Shown one piece after another: positions 35,813-44,822 of a stretch of DNA of 50,307 nucleotides. The notes under the pieces were generated by a model. That model was not told the DNA's origin. It did no database searches and saw only the letters and a list, made by a program, of their open reading frames with translations. Position 1 is the first letter of the stretch. Every line of letters starts with the position of its first letter. Origin of the DNA: Legionella sp. 515359 (lineage in GTDB: Bacteria > Pseudomonadota > Gammaproteobacteria > Legionellales > Legionellaceae); the NCBI GenBank assembly GCA_025941565.1, contig JAPCYN010000026.1, positions 1 through 50,307 on the forward strand. Direction: 5' to 3'. The position numbers and the translations under genes were made by a program.

Positions 35813-36078
35813 ATAGCATTAGTTGGTTTAGTTTGGCTTCAACAATTATCGCCGCATTAACTATTGCTATAGGGACAATTGGCCCTGCAATCGCCATGGG
35901 TCGCGCTATAAGTCAAGCACTGGATGCCATAGCAAGACAGCCTGAGGCGGAAAAATCAATCACTAGAACATTATTTATTGGTTTGGCCATGATTGAATCG
36001 TTAGCAATCTATTGCCTGGTAATCGTTTTGATTATTTTGTTTAGAAATCCCTTAATATCTTATCTTGTTACTCCATAA
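35809..36078 (+). CDS. atpE: N-ATPase F0 subunit c
   Basis: 89 residues, two helices joined by ARQPEAEKS. The ion site is Glu63 in AMIESLAIY. Of the sodium-site pattern of Ilyobacter-type c subunits (Gln in helix 1, E-S-T-x-x-Y in helix 2), Glu63, Ser64 and Tyr68 are kept. The Gln position in GPAIAMG is Met30 and the Thr position is Leu65. The sodium site is therefore incomplete, and proton transport is at least as likely. Helix 1 has G-x-x-G-P-x-I-x-M-G-R. Translation is coupled to atpB. Confidence 0.9.
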   Translation: MNSISWFSLASTIIAALTIAIGTIGPAIAMGRAISQALDAIARQPEAEKSITRTLFIGLAMIESLAIYCLVIVLIILFRNPLISYLVTP

Positions 36079-36087
36079 GGATAAAAA

Positions 36088-36831
36088 ATGGAGCTTTCCT
36101 GGTCATCCATAATATTAGAGATAATTAATTTTCTTGTCTTGATTTGGATATTAAAACACTTTTTCTATAGTCCAATACAAAAAACTATTAATGATCGGAA
36201 AAAAATGATCCAGGATAAATTGGATAACGCTGAAAAATTGAGCCTTGAATCGAGTGAGTTACAAAAGAAGTATGAAAATCGTCTTGCGGAGTGGCAACAA
36301 GAAAAAGATAAAATGAAAAAAAATTATGAACAAATCATGGAACAATGGAAATTAGAAGAAAAAGCCAATTTTGAAGCCAAACTCAAAGAGGAACAAAAAA
36401 TTTATTTATCACGAGACATGAAAAAATTTGCTGAGGTTAGTGAAAAAAATGCAAAAGAATCCTTTGTATTGGCAGGGAAATTCTCAACAAAATTATTAAT
36501 AAGTTTCGCTGATGCACATCTTGAAGAGAGGATCATCGAAAAAATGATTGAAGACCTTAATAGTATTCCTGCTGAAAAATTGCAATTAATCGCTGATCTT
36601 GCTGAGCAAAACCAAGTTATTGTTCAAAGTGCTTATCCAGTTAATAAGCATCAACGACGGGATTTATTACAAGCAATTAACAAATTAGTACATAGGAAAC
36701 TTAGCGCTGATTTTTCTGAAAATCCAGATCTTTTTGCCGGATTGACCATTCAAATTGGATCAATAATTCTACAAGCCAATCTTCGCGATGAATTAAAATT
36801 TTTTACGGAGATAAAAAATGGACTCGCCTAA
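36088..36831 (+). CDS. atpF: N-ATPase b-delta fusion subunit
   Basis: 247 residues. Residues 10-30 are the single membrane helix of b ([18 protein letters not shown]), then a long charged coiled coil (40-110). From ~150 on the text resembles the C-terminal part of delta: [19 protein letters not shown] and [21 protein letters not shown], the segment typical of AtpH. There is no separate atpH in the operon, so b carries the delta function. It overlaps atpA by 14 bases. Confidence 0.85.
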   Translation: MELSWSSIILEIINFLVLIWILKHFFYSPIQKTINDRKKMIQDKLDNAEKLSLESSELQKKYENRLAEWQQEKDKMKKNYEQIMEQWKLEEKANFEAKLKEEQKIYLSRDMKKFAEVSEKNAKESFVLAGKFSTKLLISFADAHLEERIIEKMIEDLNSIPAEKLQLIADLAEQNQVIVQSAYPVNKHQRRDLLQAINKLVHRKLSADFSENPDLFAGLTIQIGSIILQANLRDELKFFTEIKNGLA

Positions 36832-38290
36832 CAGAAACTCATTTCTTGATGCGCAGCAATTGCGAATTGAGAATTATGAATTTCAAGTCAGGTTGTCTGA
36901 ACAAGGACAAGTGGTCTCTGTAGGAGATGGTATTATCTGGATCAAAGGGCTACCCACAGCTGCTATAGATGAAATTCTTATTACAGTTGATGGGTGCTGT
37001 ATCGCGATGGTTTTTCATCTCACTGAATCTCTTGTTGGCGCAATCATGTTGGTCCAAACAAAAAAATTAAAGTCAGGGACGCCTATAGCTCATCTTAAAC
37101 GACTGTTAAGCATTCCAGTCGGCGACAGCCTTCTCGGGAGGGTGATTGATCCTCTAGGATACCCATTAGATGAAGGTGAGCTTCCCCAATGTGATGAACA
37201 TGGCTTATTGGATATTCTATCGCCTCCTATTGTGAGCCGCGATTTTGTTAATCGTCCCTTTTATACAGGGAACAAAATAATCGATAATTTAATTCCTATT
37301 GGAAAGGGGCAAAGAGAGTTAATTATAGGTGATAACGGACTTGGCAAAAGCTCATTGGTCATTGATATGATTATTAATCAAAAAGACAAAAATGTTCGAT
37401 GTGTATATGTGCTGATTGGCCAAAAACGCTCTACAGTCAGTAGTACCATTCAATTATTAAAAGAAGCTAATGCTTTGGAATATACCACCATAGTCGTTGC
37501 ACAGGCTACAGCATTACCAGGACTACTTTACCTTGCCCCGTTCGCAGGGTGCGCGATTGCAGAATACTGGATGAAAAATGGGCTGGATACCTTGGTTGTA
37601 TATGATGATTTGAGCGCCCATGCAAACAGTTATCGCGAGCTCTCTCTGTTATTGCGTAGACCTCCTGGGCGCGAAGCATTTCCAGCCGATATCTTTTATC
37701 TTCATTCACGTTTATTGGAGCGGTCCACTTGTCTGTCTTGTGAAATGGGGGGAGGGAGTATGACAGCACTTCCCATTATTGAAACAAAAGAAGGTGAAAT
37801 TGCTACTTATATTCCTACAAACCTCATATCGATAACCGATGGACAAATATTTTTTGATGAAAAATTGTTCTCTTCTGGATTTCTTCCCGCAATTGATATC
37901 ACAAAATCAGTTTCTCGAGTTGGAGGTAAAGCTCAGAATTCACAAATTAAAAGAGAAGCAGGTAGAATGAAACTGGATTATATGCAGTTTCTAGAACTGG
38001 AAATTTTCACCCGTTTTGGCGCAAAACTTGATCCTAAAATGCAAACACAAATTCAACGTGGGCGCATTTTAAGAGAAATATTAAAACAAGACAGACTTTC
38101 TCCTCTGCCTATTGAATTCCAACAGGCGTGGCTTATTGCCTATAACGATGGTTTATTCGATCGCGTGAACTTTGAAGACATCTCACTTGCCCTTACAAAA
38201 ATTTCACAGGAGATTAAAAAGAGCAGCTTATCATTAGCGAGTCCACGAGAAGAGTGGAGCGATGCTGTAAAAGGGTGGTTGGATTTATAA
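36818..38290 (+). CDS. atpA: N-ATPase F1 subunit alpha
   Basis: 490 residues. The P-loop reads GDNGLGKS (171-178), where most alphas have GDRQTGKT; the lysine and serine that bind nucleotide stay. The arginine finger is in [30 protein letters not shown] and [13 protein letters not shown] are normal alpha segments. Alpha alternates with beta in the F1 head. The changed P-loop is typical of divergent second ATPases. It is followed after 60 bp by atpG. Confidence 0.92.
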   Translation: MDSPNRNSFLDAQQLRIENYEFQVRLSEQGQVVSVGDGIIWIKGLPTAAIDEILITVDGCCIAMVFHLTESLVGAIMLVQTKKLKSGTPIAHLKRLLSIPVGDSLLGRVIDPLGYPLDEGELPQCDEHGLLDILSPPIVSRDFVNRPFYTGNKIIDNLIPIGKGQRELIIGDNGLGKSSLVIDMIINQKDKNVRCVYVLIGQKRSTVSSTIQLLKEANALEYTTIVVAQATALPGLLYLAPFAGCAIAEYWMKNGLDTLVVYDDLSAHANSYRELSLLLRRPPGREAFPADIFYLHSRLLERSTCLSCEMGGGSMTALPIIETKEGEIATYIPTNLISITDGQIFFDEKLFSSGFLPAIDITKSVSRVGGKAQNSQIKREAGRMKLDYMQFLELEIFTRFGAKLDPKMQTQIQRGRILREILKQDRLSPLPIEFQQAWLIAYNDGLFDRVNFEDISLALTKISQEIKKSSLSLASPREEWSDAVKGWLDL

Positions 38291-38350
38291 TGCTATACTT
38301 GATTTTAGGTACACTTGTAACCTATCTCATGGACCCTTCGGAAGACTGTC

Positions 38351-39223
38351 ATGACTAAACGAAGCCAACTGAAAGATCATCTTCATACGTTAGAAGAAAT
38401 TGGTAACATTATGACAGCCATGAAAAATCTTTGTTCGATTGAAATGAATAAAACCACTAAATTTCTGTTGATGCAGGAACGAGTAATGAAAACCATCCAG
38501 GAAGTAAGTAGTGATTTTTTAAGTTTCTTTCCTATTTTTCCCAAGGCTAAACCAGATGCTACCCCGGTTATTTATATTTTAATTGGGTCGGAACGTGGAT
38601 TTTGTGGTGGATTTAATGATTATGTGGTTAATCAGTTAGAAAGCCTTAAAGAACAATCTACCAATTTTAACCCGGCATTAATTATTGTAGGGCGTAAATT
38701 AGCATTAAAAATGGCTAATGATTTGCGTGTAATAGCAACTTTGGATGGGCCTAATGCCCTTGAAGAAATTCCAACCGTAATTTTTAAAATTTTACAATCA
38801 TTAGAGGACGTTTCATCACAAAGGCATATAGATTTACACTCTTGGCAATGGGGAATAATCTTCAATGAAGAAGAACAACAAAATCAAATTCAAACAAAAA
38901 CGTTACAACCATTTAAAGAGTTTGGCTTAAATAAAGAGGCTCATTTTTCAGTTCCTCCGATTTTAAATTTACCTCAAGAGCTTTTTTTAGCTGAGTTTGT
39001 TGATAATTATTTATTTGCAATGTTTCATTCCATTTTTTATAAATCATTTTTTGCTGAAAATCATCTAAGGCTTTTTCATTTGAATAATTCGTTAGATCGA
39101 TTAGACAATAAACAAAATACATTAAAAGGGTATCTCAATTTACTCCGCCAAGAAGAAATTACTGAGGAAATTCAGATTATCATGTTAAGTGCGGAAGCGG
39201 TTATTGGTAATGATATAAATTAG
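38351..39223 (+). CDS. atpG: N-ATPase F1 subunit gamma
   Basis: 290 residues. Starts TKRSQLKDHLHTLEEIGNIM with the gamma N-terminal coiled coil, a central GSERGFCGGFNDYV (the G-x-x-x-G-F-C-G-x-F motif) and a C-terminal helix. Gamma is the rotating shaft. It is shorter in the middle than E. coli gamma and diverges strongly, as usual for N-ATPases. It ends the operon. Confidence 0.85.
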   Translation: MTKRSQLKDHLHTLEEIGNIMTAMKNLCSIEMNKTTKFLLMQERVMKTIQEVSSDFLSFFPIFPKAKPDATPVIYILIGSERGFCGGFNDYVVNQLESLKEQSTNFNPALIIVGRKLALKMANDLRVIATLDGPNALEEIPTVIFKILQSLEDVSSQRHIDLHSWQWGIIFNEEEQQNQIQTKTLQPFKEFGLNKEAHFSVPPILNLPQELFLAEFVDNYLFAMFHSIFYKSFFAENHLRLFHLNNSLDRLDNKQNTLKGYLNLLRQEEITEEIQIIMLSAEAVIGNDIN

Positions 39224-39236
39224 GGTAAATAAATAG

Positions 39237-39359
39237 ATGTACCCAATGAACAAAGCAAAGGATGCTCTGATGAATCCATCCATGCTTTTTTTAATCCTGC
39301 CTGCAATTTTATGCGTGCTTGTTAAAAATGGATTTCAAAGCGATATTTACTACACTTAA
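39237..39359 (+). CDS. Possible small membrane peptide downstream of atpG
   Basis: 40 codons from ATG. Residues 16-30 (LFLILPAILCVLVK) form a single hydrophobic helix. No family is recognised and no strong ribosome site is present; an internal ATG at codon 12 is another option. It begins 13 bases after atpG. Confidence 0.25.
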   Translation: MYPMNKAKDALMNPSMLFLILPAILCVLVKNGFQSDIYYT

Positions 39360-39446
39360 ATAACGAACGATATATCCTCCATTCATTTAATAGATAATTA
39401 CCATCTTCAAGAGATAGAGTCAGCTTAATCAAGATAAGGAAAAGTC

Positions 39447-40628
39447 ATGACTAAAGACATTTTTATATGCTCGCCCACACGTACTGCCATTGGAGCGTTT
39501 AACGGTACGCTGAAGAATATTGCTGCACCCGCGCTCGGAGCAATGGTTATCCGCGAAACACTCAAACGAGCGGGTCTTGCACCAGAGAAAGTACAGGCAG
39601 TGGTAATGGGGCACGTAGTTCAGGCTGGAGCAGGGATGAATCCCGCTCGACAGGCTTCAATTAACGGAGGCATTCCTGTTGCTGTACCTGCTTATACCGT
39701 CAATCGTGTTTGTGGTTCCGGTGCTCAATCAATAGTTTCTGCTTATTTGGAAATTGCCAGTGGCAATATCCAGTGCGCTGTTGCAGGCGGTATGGAAAAC
39801 ATGGACCAATGTCCGTATTTGCTTCCCTCTGCACGCTGGGGTTACCGTATGGGGGAGAGTAAAATACTCGATAGCATGTTACTTGATGGATTGAATGATG
39901 CATTTTCTGGGCAGCATTCCGGTTGGCATACGGAAGATCTGGTTACCAAGTATTCTATTTCACGAGATGCTCAAGACACCTGGGCGCTCCGCTCACAACA
40001 GCACTTTGCCAAAGCACAGAACGAGGGAAAATTTGATAAAGAAATCGTACCCGTAGAAGTTATCTCTCGTAAAGGTACGGATCTATTTCAAAAAGATGAA
40101 AGTAATCGTCCTGATACCACTGCTGAAAATCTTGCTCAATTAAAACCCGCTTTTCGTAAAGAGGGCACGATTACAGCCGGAAACGCTCCTGGACTCAATA
40201 CCGCGGCCGCTGCGATGATCGTAACCGAAGCAGAATTTGCCCAAACACATCATCTTGAACCCATAGCACGGATTGTGGCTTATGGTGTATGTGCAGTCGA
40301 GCCCGGAATGTTTGGCATCGGCCCAGTCCCTGCGGTGCAGCAGGCTTTGTCCCGAGCTGGGTGGAAAATTGACGATGTGGAGCGTGTGGAAATTAATGAA
40401 GCTTTTGCAGCGATTGCCATTGCGATTACTCGTGAGCTTGGTTTTAGTGAGGATATCGTTAATGTTGAAGGTGGAGCGATTGCACATGGTCATCCAATTG
40501 GTGCAACGGGTTCCATCCTGACCACTCGTTTACTTTATTCTATGAAGCGTGACGGTCTGAAACGTGGTATTGTCACCCTGTGTATTGGAGGAGGGCAAGG
40601 AATTGCCTTGGCATTAGAGGTTTTGTAA
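39447..40628 (+). CDS. Acetyl-CoA C-acyltransferase (thiolase)
   Basis: 393 residues. All thiolase residues are in place: nucleophile Cys89 in NRVCGSGAQS, His349 in GGAIAHGHPIGATG, and Cys379 in CIGGGQG at the end. The length fits biosynthetic/AtoB-like thiolases. The enzyme joins two acetyl-CoA or cleaves 3-ketoacyl-CoA. One changed motif is NAPGLNTAAAA, where most have N-A-S-G-x-N-D. The base composition is somewhat richer in G+C than its neighbours. AGGAAA lies eight bases before the ATG. It is a single gene. Confidence 0.9.
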   Translation: MTKDIFICSPTRTAIGAFNGTLKNIAAPALGAMVIRETLKRAGLAPEKVQAVVMGHVVQAGAGMNPARQASINGGIPVAVPAYTVNRVCGSGAQSIVSAYLEIASGNIQCAVAGGMENMDQCPYLLPSARWGYRMGESKILDSMLLDGLNDAFSGQHSGWHTEDLVTKYSISRDAQDTWALRSQQHFAKAQNEGKFDKEIVPVEVISRKGTDLFQKDESNRPDTTAENLAQLKPAFRKEGTITAGNAPGLNTAAAAMIVTEAEFAQTHHLEPIARIVAYGVCAVEPGMFGIGPVPAVQQALSRAGWKIDDVERVEINEAFAAIAIAITRELGFSEDIVNVEGGAIAHGHPIGATGSILTTRLLYSMKRDGLKRGIVTLCIGGGQGIALALEVL

Positions 40629-40877
40629 ATTCATCCAGAAACAGCAGAGCACTTATTTGAATTTCATCACGGAATTTTCCTTCATTTGCTTATCTGTGAT
40701 GAAACTCATGCTCAATAGACGCTGTTTCAGTCTGGATTGTGATGTGCCAAACTGACACGTTTTTCGATTACTTGTGAAAGGGTTGTCGGCAGAAATAAAC
40801 TCCATTGGAGAGCCCGTATCTTGATTGGAGGCGGTATTTAATCAACTTAAGCTACGAATAGAACAGGAGTTGTTGTC

Positions 40878-41939
40878 ATGACCACTTGCAGCACTCGTCG
40901 CCTTTCATTTTTAGATAGATATTTAACCTTATGGATTTTCATGACGATGGCTTTTGGTGTCGTTATCGGTTCACTCTTTACCAGTGCACCGCAATTTTTA
41001 AACTCCCTATCTGTTGGTTCCACGAATATTCCTATTGCGATTGGTCTGATTTTAATGATGTATCCTCCATTGGCTAGGGTAAAATATGAAGAATTACCTC
41101 TGATATTCAAAGACTGGCGAATTCTCCTGTTGTCATTGATTCAAAACTGGCTTATTGGCCCATTTCTCATGTTTGGTCTTGCTGTTTTGTTTTTACATGG
41201 ATATCCCGAATACATGACCGGGCTTATTCTTATTGGGCTAGCACGCTGTATTGCCATGGTGATTGTATGGAATCAGCTGGCAGAAGGCGATAATCAGTAT
41301 GTTGCGGCTTTAGTGGCATTTAACAGCATTTTTCAACTGCTTTTTTTCAGTGTTTATGCCTGGTTTTTTCTAACAGTTCTGCCTCCTCTTGTTGGCATGA
41401 GTGGGCAAATAGTCCATATCAATTTTATGACGATTGCTGAAAGTGTTTTTATTTATCTGGGTATTCCCTTTTTTGCAGGGTTTTTGACTCGTATTGTATT
41501 GATAAAGCGAAAAGGGTTAACCTGGTATGAAACCATTTTTTTACCAAAGATTTCTCCGATTACCTTGATTGCCTTACTTTTTACGATTCTAGCGATGTTT
41601 TCTTTAAAAGGCGCTATGGTGTTGCAACTTCCATTAGATGTTATTCGTATTGCCATTCCGTTGACTATTTATTTTATTGTGATGTTTTTTGTCAGTTTTG
41701 CGATGGGAAAGCTTATTGGCGCCAATTATGAAAAAACAACGGCAGCGTCATTTACCGCGGCCAGTAATAATTTTGAATTGGCTATTGCGGTTGCAATTGC
41801 CACCTTTGGACTTAATTCTGCCATTGCCTTCACAACAGTCATCGGGCCTCTTGTTGAAGTACCGGTTCTTATTTTACTCGTGAATGTTGCATTTTGGTTG
41901 CGAAGGCGGTGGTTTTTAGGAACAAATCTTAAGCAATAA
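40878..41939 (+). CDS. ACR3-family arsenite efflux permease
   Basis: 353 residues, ten membrane helices. Signature [20 protein letters not shown] contains the essential cysteine (Cys124), and [17 protein letters not shown] lies in the second repeat, as in ACR3. ACR3 exports As(III) across the inner membrane. No arsR, arsC or arsenate-related gene is next to it. ACAGGAG lies 10 bases upstream of the ATG. Another member of the bile/arsenite/riboflavin superfamily is possible but the cysteine motif points to ACR3. Confidence 0.88.
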   Translation: MTTCSTRRLSFLDRYLTLWIFMTMAFGVVIGSLFTSAPQFLNSLSVGSTNIPIAIGLILMMYPPLARVKYEELPLIFKDWRILLLSLIQNWLIGPFLMFGLAVLFLHGYPEYMTGLILIGLARCIAMVIVWNQLAEGDNQYVAALVAFNSIFQLLFFSVYAWFFLTVLPPLVGMSGQIVHINFMTIAESVFIYLGIPFFAGFLTRIVLIKRKGLTWYETIFLPKISPITLIALLFTILAMFSLKGAMVLQLPLDVIRIAIPLTIYFIVMFFVSFAMGKLIGANYEKTTAASFTAASNNFELAIAVAIATFGLNSAIAFTTVIGPLVEVPVLILLVNVAFWLRRRWFLGTNLKQ

Positions 41940-41951
41940 CCAGATACAGAA

Positions 41952-42575
41952 TTAAGTTGCTATATTATAGTTAAGACAAAAATGAAACCCACTCCCCAAG
42001 ACAACTAAAACATGGAAGACTTCATGATATCCAAAGACGCTAGGAAAGGGATCCGGCCACTTAAAAGCATAGATCATAGCACCTAGTGTATAGGTAACTC
42101 CTCCTATGACTAATAACTGGATATTTGTTGTGTCTAGTGAAGATTTAATTTGGGGGAAATAGAGAATTCCAATCCAACCTATAGCAATATAAAGAAGCGC
42201 TCTAGCCCATTTAGGTACATGAGGCCATAGAGTCGTTATGAGCATTCCAATTAGTGCAACCAGCCAAAAGATGGATAAAAGCTGCAATCCAGATGCGTTC
42301 TTTAACTTAAGGAGACAAATGGGAGTTGCTGTTCCCGCTATTAAAACAAAAATAGCTGCATGATCAATGCGTCTCAGTAATAAATATTTTTGTCGATCCC
42401 ACATGCGGGTATGATAAAGCGCGCTCACACCATACTGTCCAATAAGACTTACACTATATATTACACTGGCAAAAATGGCGTAAGTTCCATTGCTGTAAAT
42501 GATTAGTATAGTGCATGCACAAAGGGTGATAAAAAATGCTGCTAGGTGTATATATCCGCGTGCAAGAGGTTTCAT
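41952..42575 (-). CDS. Hemolysin III/PAQR-family membrane protein
   Basis: 207 residues, seven membrane helices. The family's metal motifs are visible: SALYHTRMW, RRIDHAAIFVLIAGTATP and the terminal FGYHEVFHVLVVLGSGFHF. Members are putative zinc-dependent membrane hydrolases related to adiponectin receptors; haemolysis is a historical label. It converges on the ACR3 gene with 12 bp between the stops. Confidence 0.85.
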   Translation of the reverse strand: MKPLARGYIHLAAFFITLCACTILIIYSNGTYAIFASVIYSVSLIGQYGVSALYHTRMWDRQKYLLLRRIDHAAIFVLIAGTATPICLLKLKNASGLQLLSIFWLVALIGMLITTLWPHVPKWARALLYIAIGWIGILYFPQIKSSLDTTNIQLLVIGGVTYTLGAMIYAFKWPDPFPSVFGYHEVFHVLVVLGSGFHFCLNYNIAT

Positions 42576-42949
42576 ACCTTATAGTCTACAACTAATTTAA
42601 ATTCTTAAGCAAGGGCTTGGGAGATGGAAATTACCCAAACTTGTTTTGTCACCGCAAATTGGTTTCTAAGTCAAACTTTGGAGCTAAGTGTCTATGAACG
42701 TTATAAACACAGTGGATGAGAGAGGTTAAGCGATAGAAGGTAGAAGACCTCATCGTTACGCGAATTAACTCTATTTCAAATAGAAAAAATAATTTTACAA
42801 GTCAAAAAACAAAAAACTACATGGGGAGCGCCCAAGATCCGCGAAAAAATTATTAGGCAGTATTCTGATATCCACCGGTCGTTGTAATTATGAACAAATA
42901 ACGCTATTATTTGCCAACTTTATTGTTTGTTAAAAAAAGAGGAAAAGAT
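42576..42949. other. Intergenic region holding a decayed transposase
   Basis: About 370 bases. Most of it is covered by an IS481-like transposase remnant (42624-42887, listed separately). The last 40 bases hold the ribosome site of the next gene. Confidence 0.5.
42624..42887 (+). pseudogene. Decayed IS481-family transposase remnant
   Basis: Joined over several frame breaks the text reads, in order, YERYKHSG, RRPHRYAN, FQIEKIILQVKKQKT and TWGAPKIREKIIRQYSDIH. That is the linker between the helix-turn-helix and the DDE domain of IS481-type transposases (R-S-R-R-P-H then W-G-A-x-K-I-R). The N-terminus is heavily deleted and everything after the W-G-A-P motif is gone. It cannot make an active enzyme. 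No terminal repeat is visible. Confidence 0.5.
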
Positions 42950-43564
42950 ATGTTTAGTAAAGATTGGAGTAGTTTTTTTAGTAATAAATTAACTTCGTTG
43001 AGCAATAACTATATAGATTGGTCAAGAACAGCAGATTTATTTCGCTCAAGAAACCATAATTACTCAACAGAACAAGTTGTAGTAAGAAGTGCAATGATTT
43101 TAACCACTGCTGCATCAGCTTTTCTTGGTGCTTACAAAAATGACGAAGAAAAAACACATTACTCTAATACAACAATGGCTATAGCAGCTGGAACCGTGGG
43201 TTTAGCTCTTTCTCATATTTTTGTTGTTGCACCATTAATTTATAAACGCTACAAAATGAGCGCTGATTGTAAAGAGTTAGTCAATGAAATAAATAATAAA
43301 GCAAGAGAACTTCCTGATATAACAATTCACTCGCTTCATATCTTAATAGATCGAATTCTCAATTTTACATTAGCTGATGAAAAACGTTCCAATGCATCAC
43401 TTACATGGGGTAGAAGAAAATCATTATTGAATAATCTAAATACCGAGCTAGGCAACAAAGATGAAGAACTATTATCTTTATTAAATACTGGTGAAATAGA
43501 AACTATCCTGGATAATCTCAAAAATCCTGATAGTAAATCCAATGTGTTACATCGTATGAGTTAA
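42950..43564 (+). CDS. Small protein with two membrane helices, unknown
   Basis: 204 residues from the ATG at 42950, supported by AGAGGAAAAG; the TTG at 42911 is unlikely. A polar N-terminus (1-45) is followed by hydrophobic segments at ~47-63 and 76-98, then a charged helical domain. I recognise no family. Two central helices with soluble ends also occur in Legionella effectors that sit in host membranes, but nothing more supports this. Confidence 0.55.
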   Translation: MFSKDWSSFFSNKLTSLSNNYIDWSRTADLFRSRNHNYSTEQVVVRSAMILTTAASAFLGAYKNDEEKTHYSNTTMAIAAGTVGLALSHIFVVAPLIYKRYKMSADCKELVNEINNKARELPDITIHSLHILIDRILNFTLADEKRSNASLTWGRRKSLLNNLNTELGNKDEELLSLLNTGEIETILDNLKNPDSKSNVLHRMS

Positions 43565-44152
43565 CTTGTATTCCACGGCTTGCCCTGTCTCTTGATCACA
43601 TCTGTACCTACGCCCCGTGGTTTGTCCACGAGGTTCAGTATTTTAGGGTAGATCTTCTGGATCCAGCGGATAAGCCTCCGGACGTCGGAATAGAGCTGGA
43701 CTGTTTTTTCAGCGATGTGTAGAAGATACAGGGCTTGCTGTGGTTCCTTAGCAGGAAAGTTTGAAAACCATTGGTTTTCGAGTCAAACAAGTGCGTATGA
43801 GACACAAAGGAATTACCGCATATTACTTAAACAGCGATTACATCGGCTACTCATGCGAAAACATCGCACCGCAAAGCAGTGTACGCATTTAATATCTCTT
43901 CTTCTTAAACTGGTTGCCAGGCTTAAAGAAGGTCCATTTAAATCACTAAAGACTCTGTGTAAAACATTATATCAATGGCGAGAAGAAGTGGTTAGAATGT
44001 AGAGTATAAATATTAATAAAATCAGTAAATTGCAATGTAACAAGTCAAGCAGTTACTGTCTGAAACAACTATGGTTATACTACACTTTGTTACAAATTTG
44101 ATGCACTCTGTGGGTTCGAATTAAGTAGTTCAAACTTCAATATCGTATACTA
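43565..44152. other. Non-coding stretch with palindromic repeat and a doubtful ORF
   Basis: About 590 bases. A palindromic repeat lies near 43598-43630. A 95-codon frame at 43715-44002 is very basic (RNYRILLKQRLHRLLMRKHR) but has no recognised family and its N-terminal part reads as chance text. It may be a decayed mobile gene. The right edge abuts the IS element. Confidence 0.35.
43598..43630. repeat. Genomic palindromic repeat related to that of the GIY-YIG cassette
   Basis: Here ACCTACGCCCCGTGG-TTTGT-CCACGAGGTTCAG; at 45-76 CCTACGTGCCTCGG-CTTGT-CCGAGGCATCCAG. Both share CTACG, a G-G-x-T-T-G-T-C-C centre and a CAG end around a variable stem. They appear to be members of one dispersed hairpin family. 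Confidence 0.45.
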
Positions 44153-44822
44153 GGGCGTGTTTTTAAAGCTTTAGCCAAAGAAAAATACTAACTATCGTTA
44201 AAGCACCTAAAAACATGACTGCAGTTTTATCATACTGCGTTGCAATTCTTCTGAATCCCTTTACTCTGTTAAAAAATCGCTCGATATGATTCTTTGTAAA
44301 TAGGAGCATCATGCTCAATAAACTGAGTTCGATTCTTTTTACTGGGAATAATGGCCTCAACGCCGCGACTCTTTAATTCTTCTCTAAATTCATTGCTATC
44401 GTAGGCGTGATCAGCCAATAAGTATTCACATTTATCTTCACTCAATAAATCTTTCGCCGTCTTTATTTCATGTTCTTGGCCACCGGTTAATATAAACCCT
44501 AATGGAAGTCCAAATGAATCTACTTTTGCATGAATTTTCGAGCTAAATCCGCCGCGACACCGTCCAATTGCTTGATATTCCTGACCGCCTATCGCACCCG
44601 CCGCATGCTGATGTGCCCGAACAATACTACCATCCATCATGTGCCATTCGTGATCGCCATTTTTTTTTTAAAATTTCAAGTATTCCATTGAAATGTCCAT
44701 TTTTAACCCATCGATTATAGCGACCATAAACACTTTGCCATTTTCCATAATCAGGGGGCAAATCTCTCCAAGGCGCGCCAGTCCTGATTATCCAACAAAC
44801 TGCTTCAATAAATAACCGATCA
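44153..44822 (-). mobile_element. Truncated IS5-family (IS427-type) insertion sequence
   Basis: The left end GGGCGTGTTTTTAAAG lies at 44153, preceded by CTA. The transposase runs leftward on the minus strand. The opposite end is missing: the text switches to the coupling-protein gene at about 44820, inside the transposase's first ~30 codons. A second copy in the same orientation begins at 50288. Confidence 0.8.
44163..44820 (-). pseudogene. Broken IS5-family transposase
   Basis: Three frames together encode the protein. The first, from 44820, gives RLFIEAVCWIIRTGAPWRDL and VYGRYNRWVKNGHFNG. A run of ten A (44660-44669 on the plus strand as T) shifts to the second frame: MMDGSIVRAHQHAAGAIGGQ with catalytic Asp, and LLADHAYDSNEFREEL with the second Asp. 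Near 44287 another shift leads to NHIERFFNRVKGFRRIATQY with the catalytic Glu. The A-run shift may be programmed, as in IS427-group elements; the second is a true lesion. The N-terminus is lost at the junction. Confidence 0.8.

Noticed and set aside
40662-40704. Inverted repeat TTTCATCAC / GTGATGAAA after the thiolase gene
   Set aside because: 25-base loop and no T tract; too weak for a terminator.
43715-44002. 95-codon plus-strand frame, very basic
   Set aside because: No family, weak start context, and the first third reads as chance text. Kept only as a note in the region entry.
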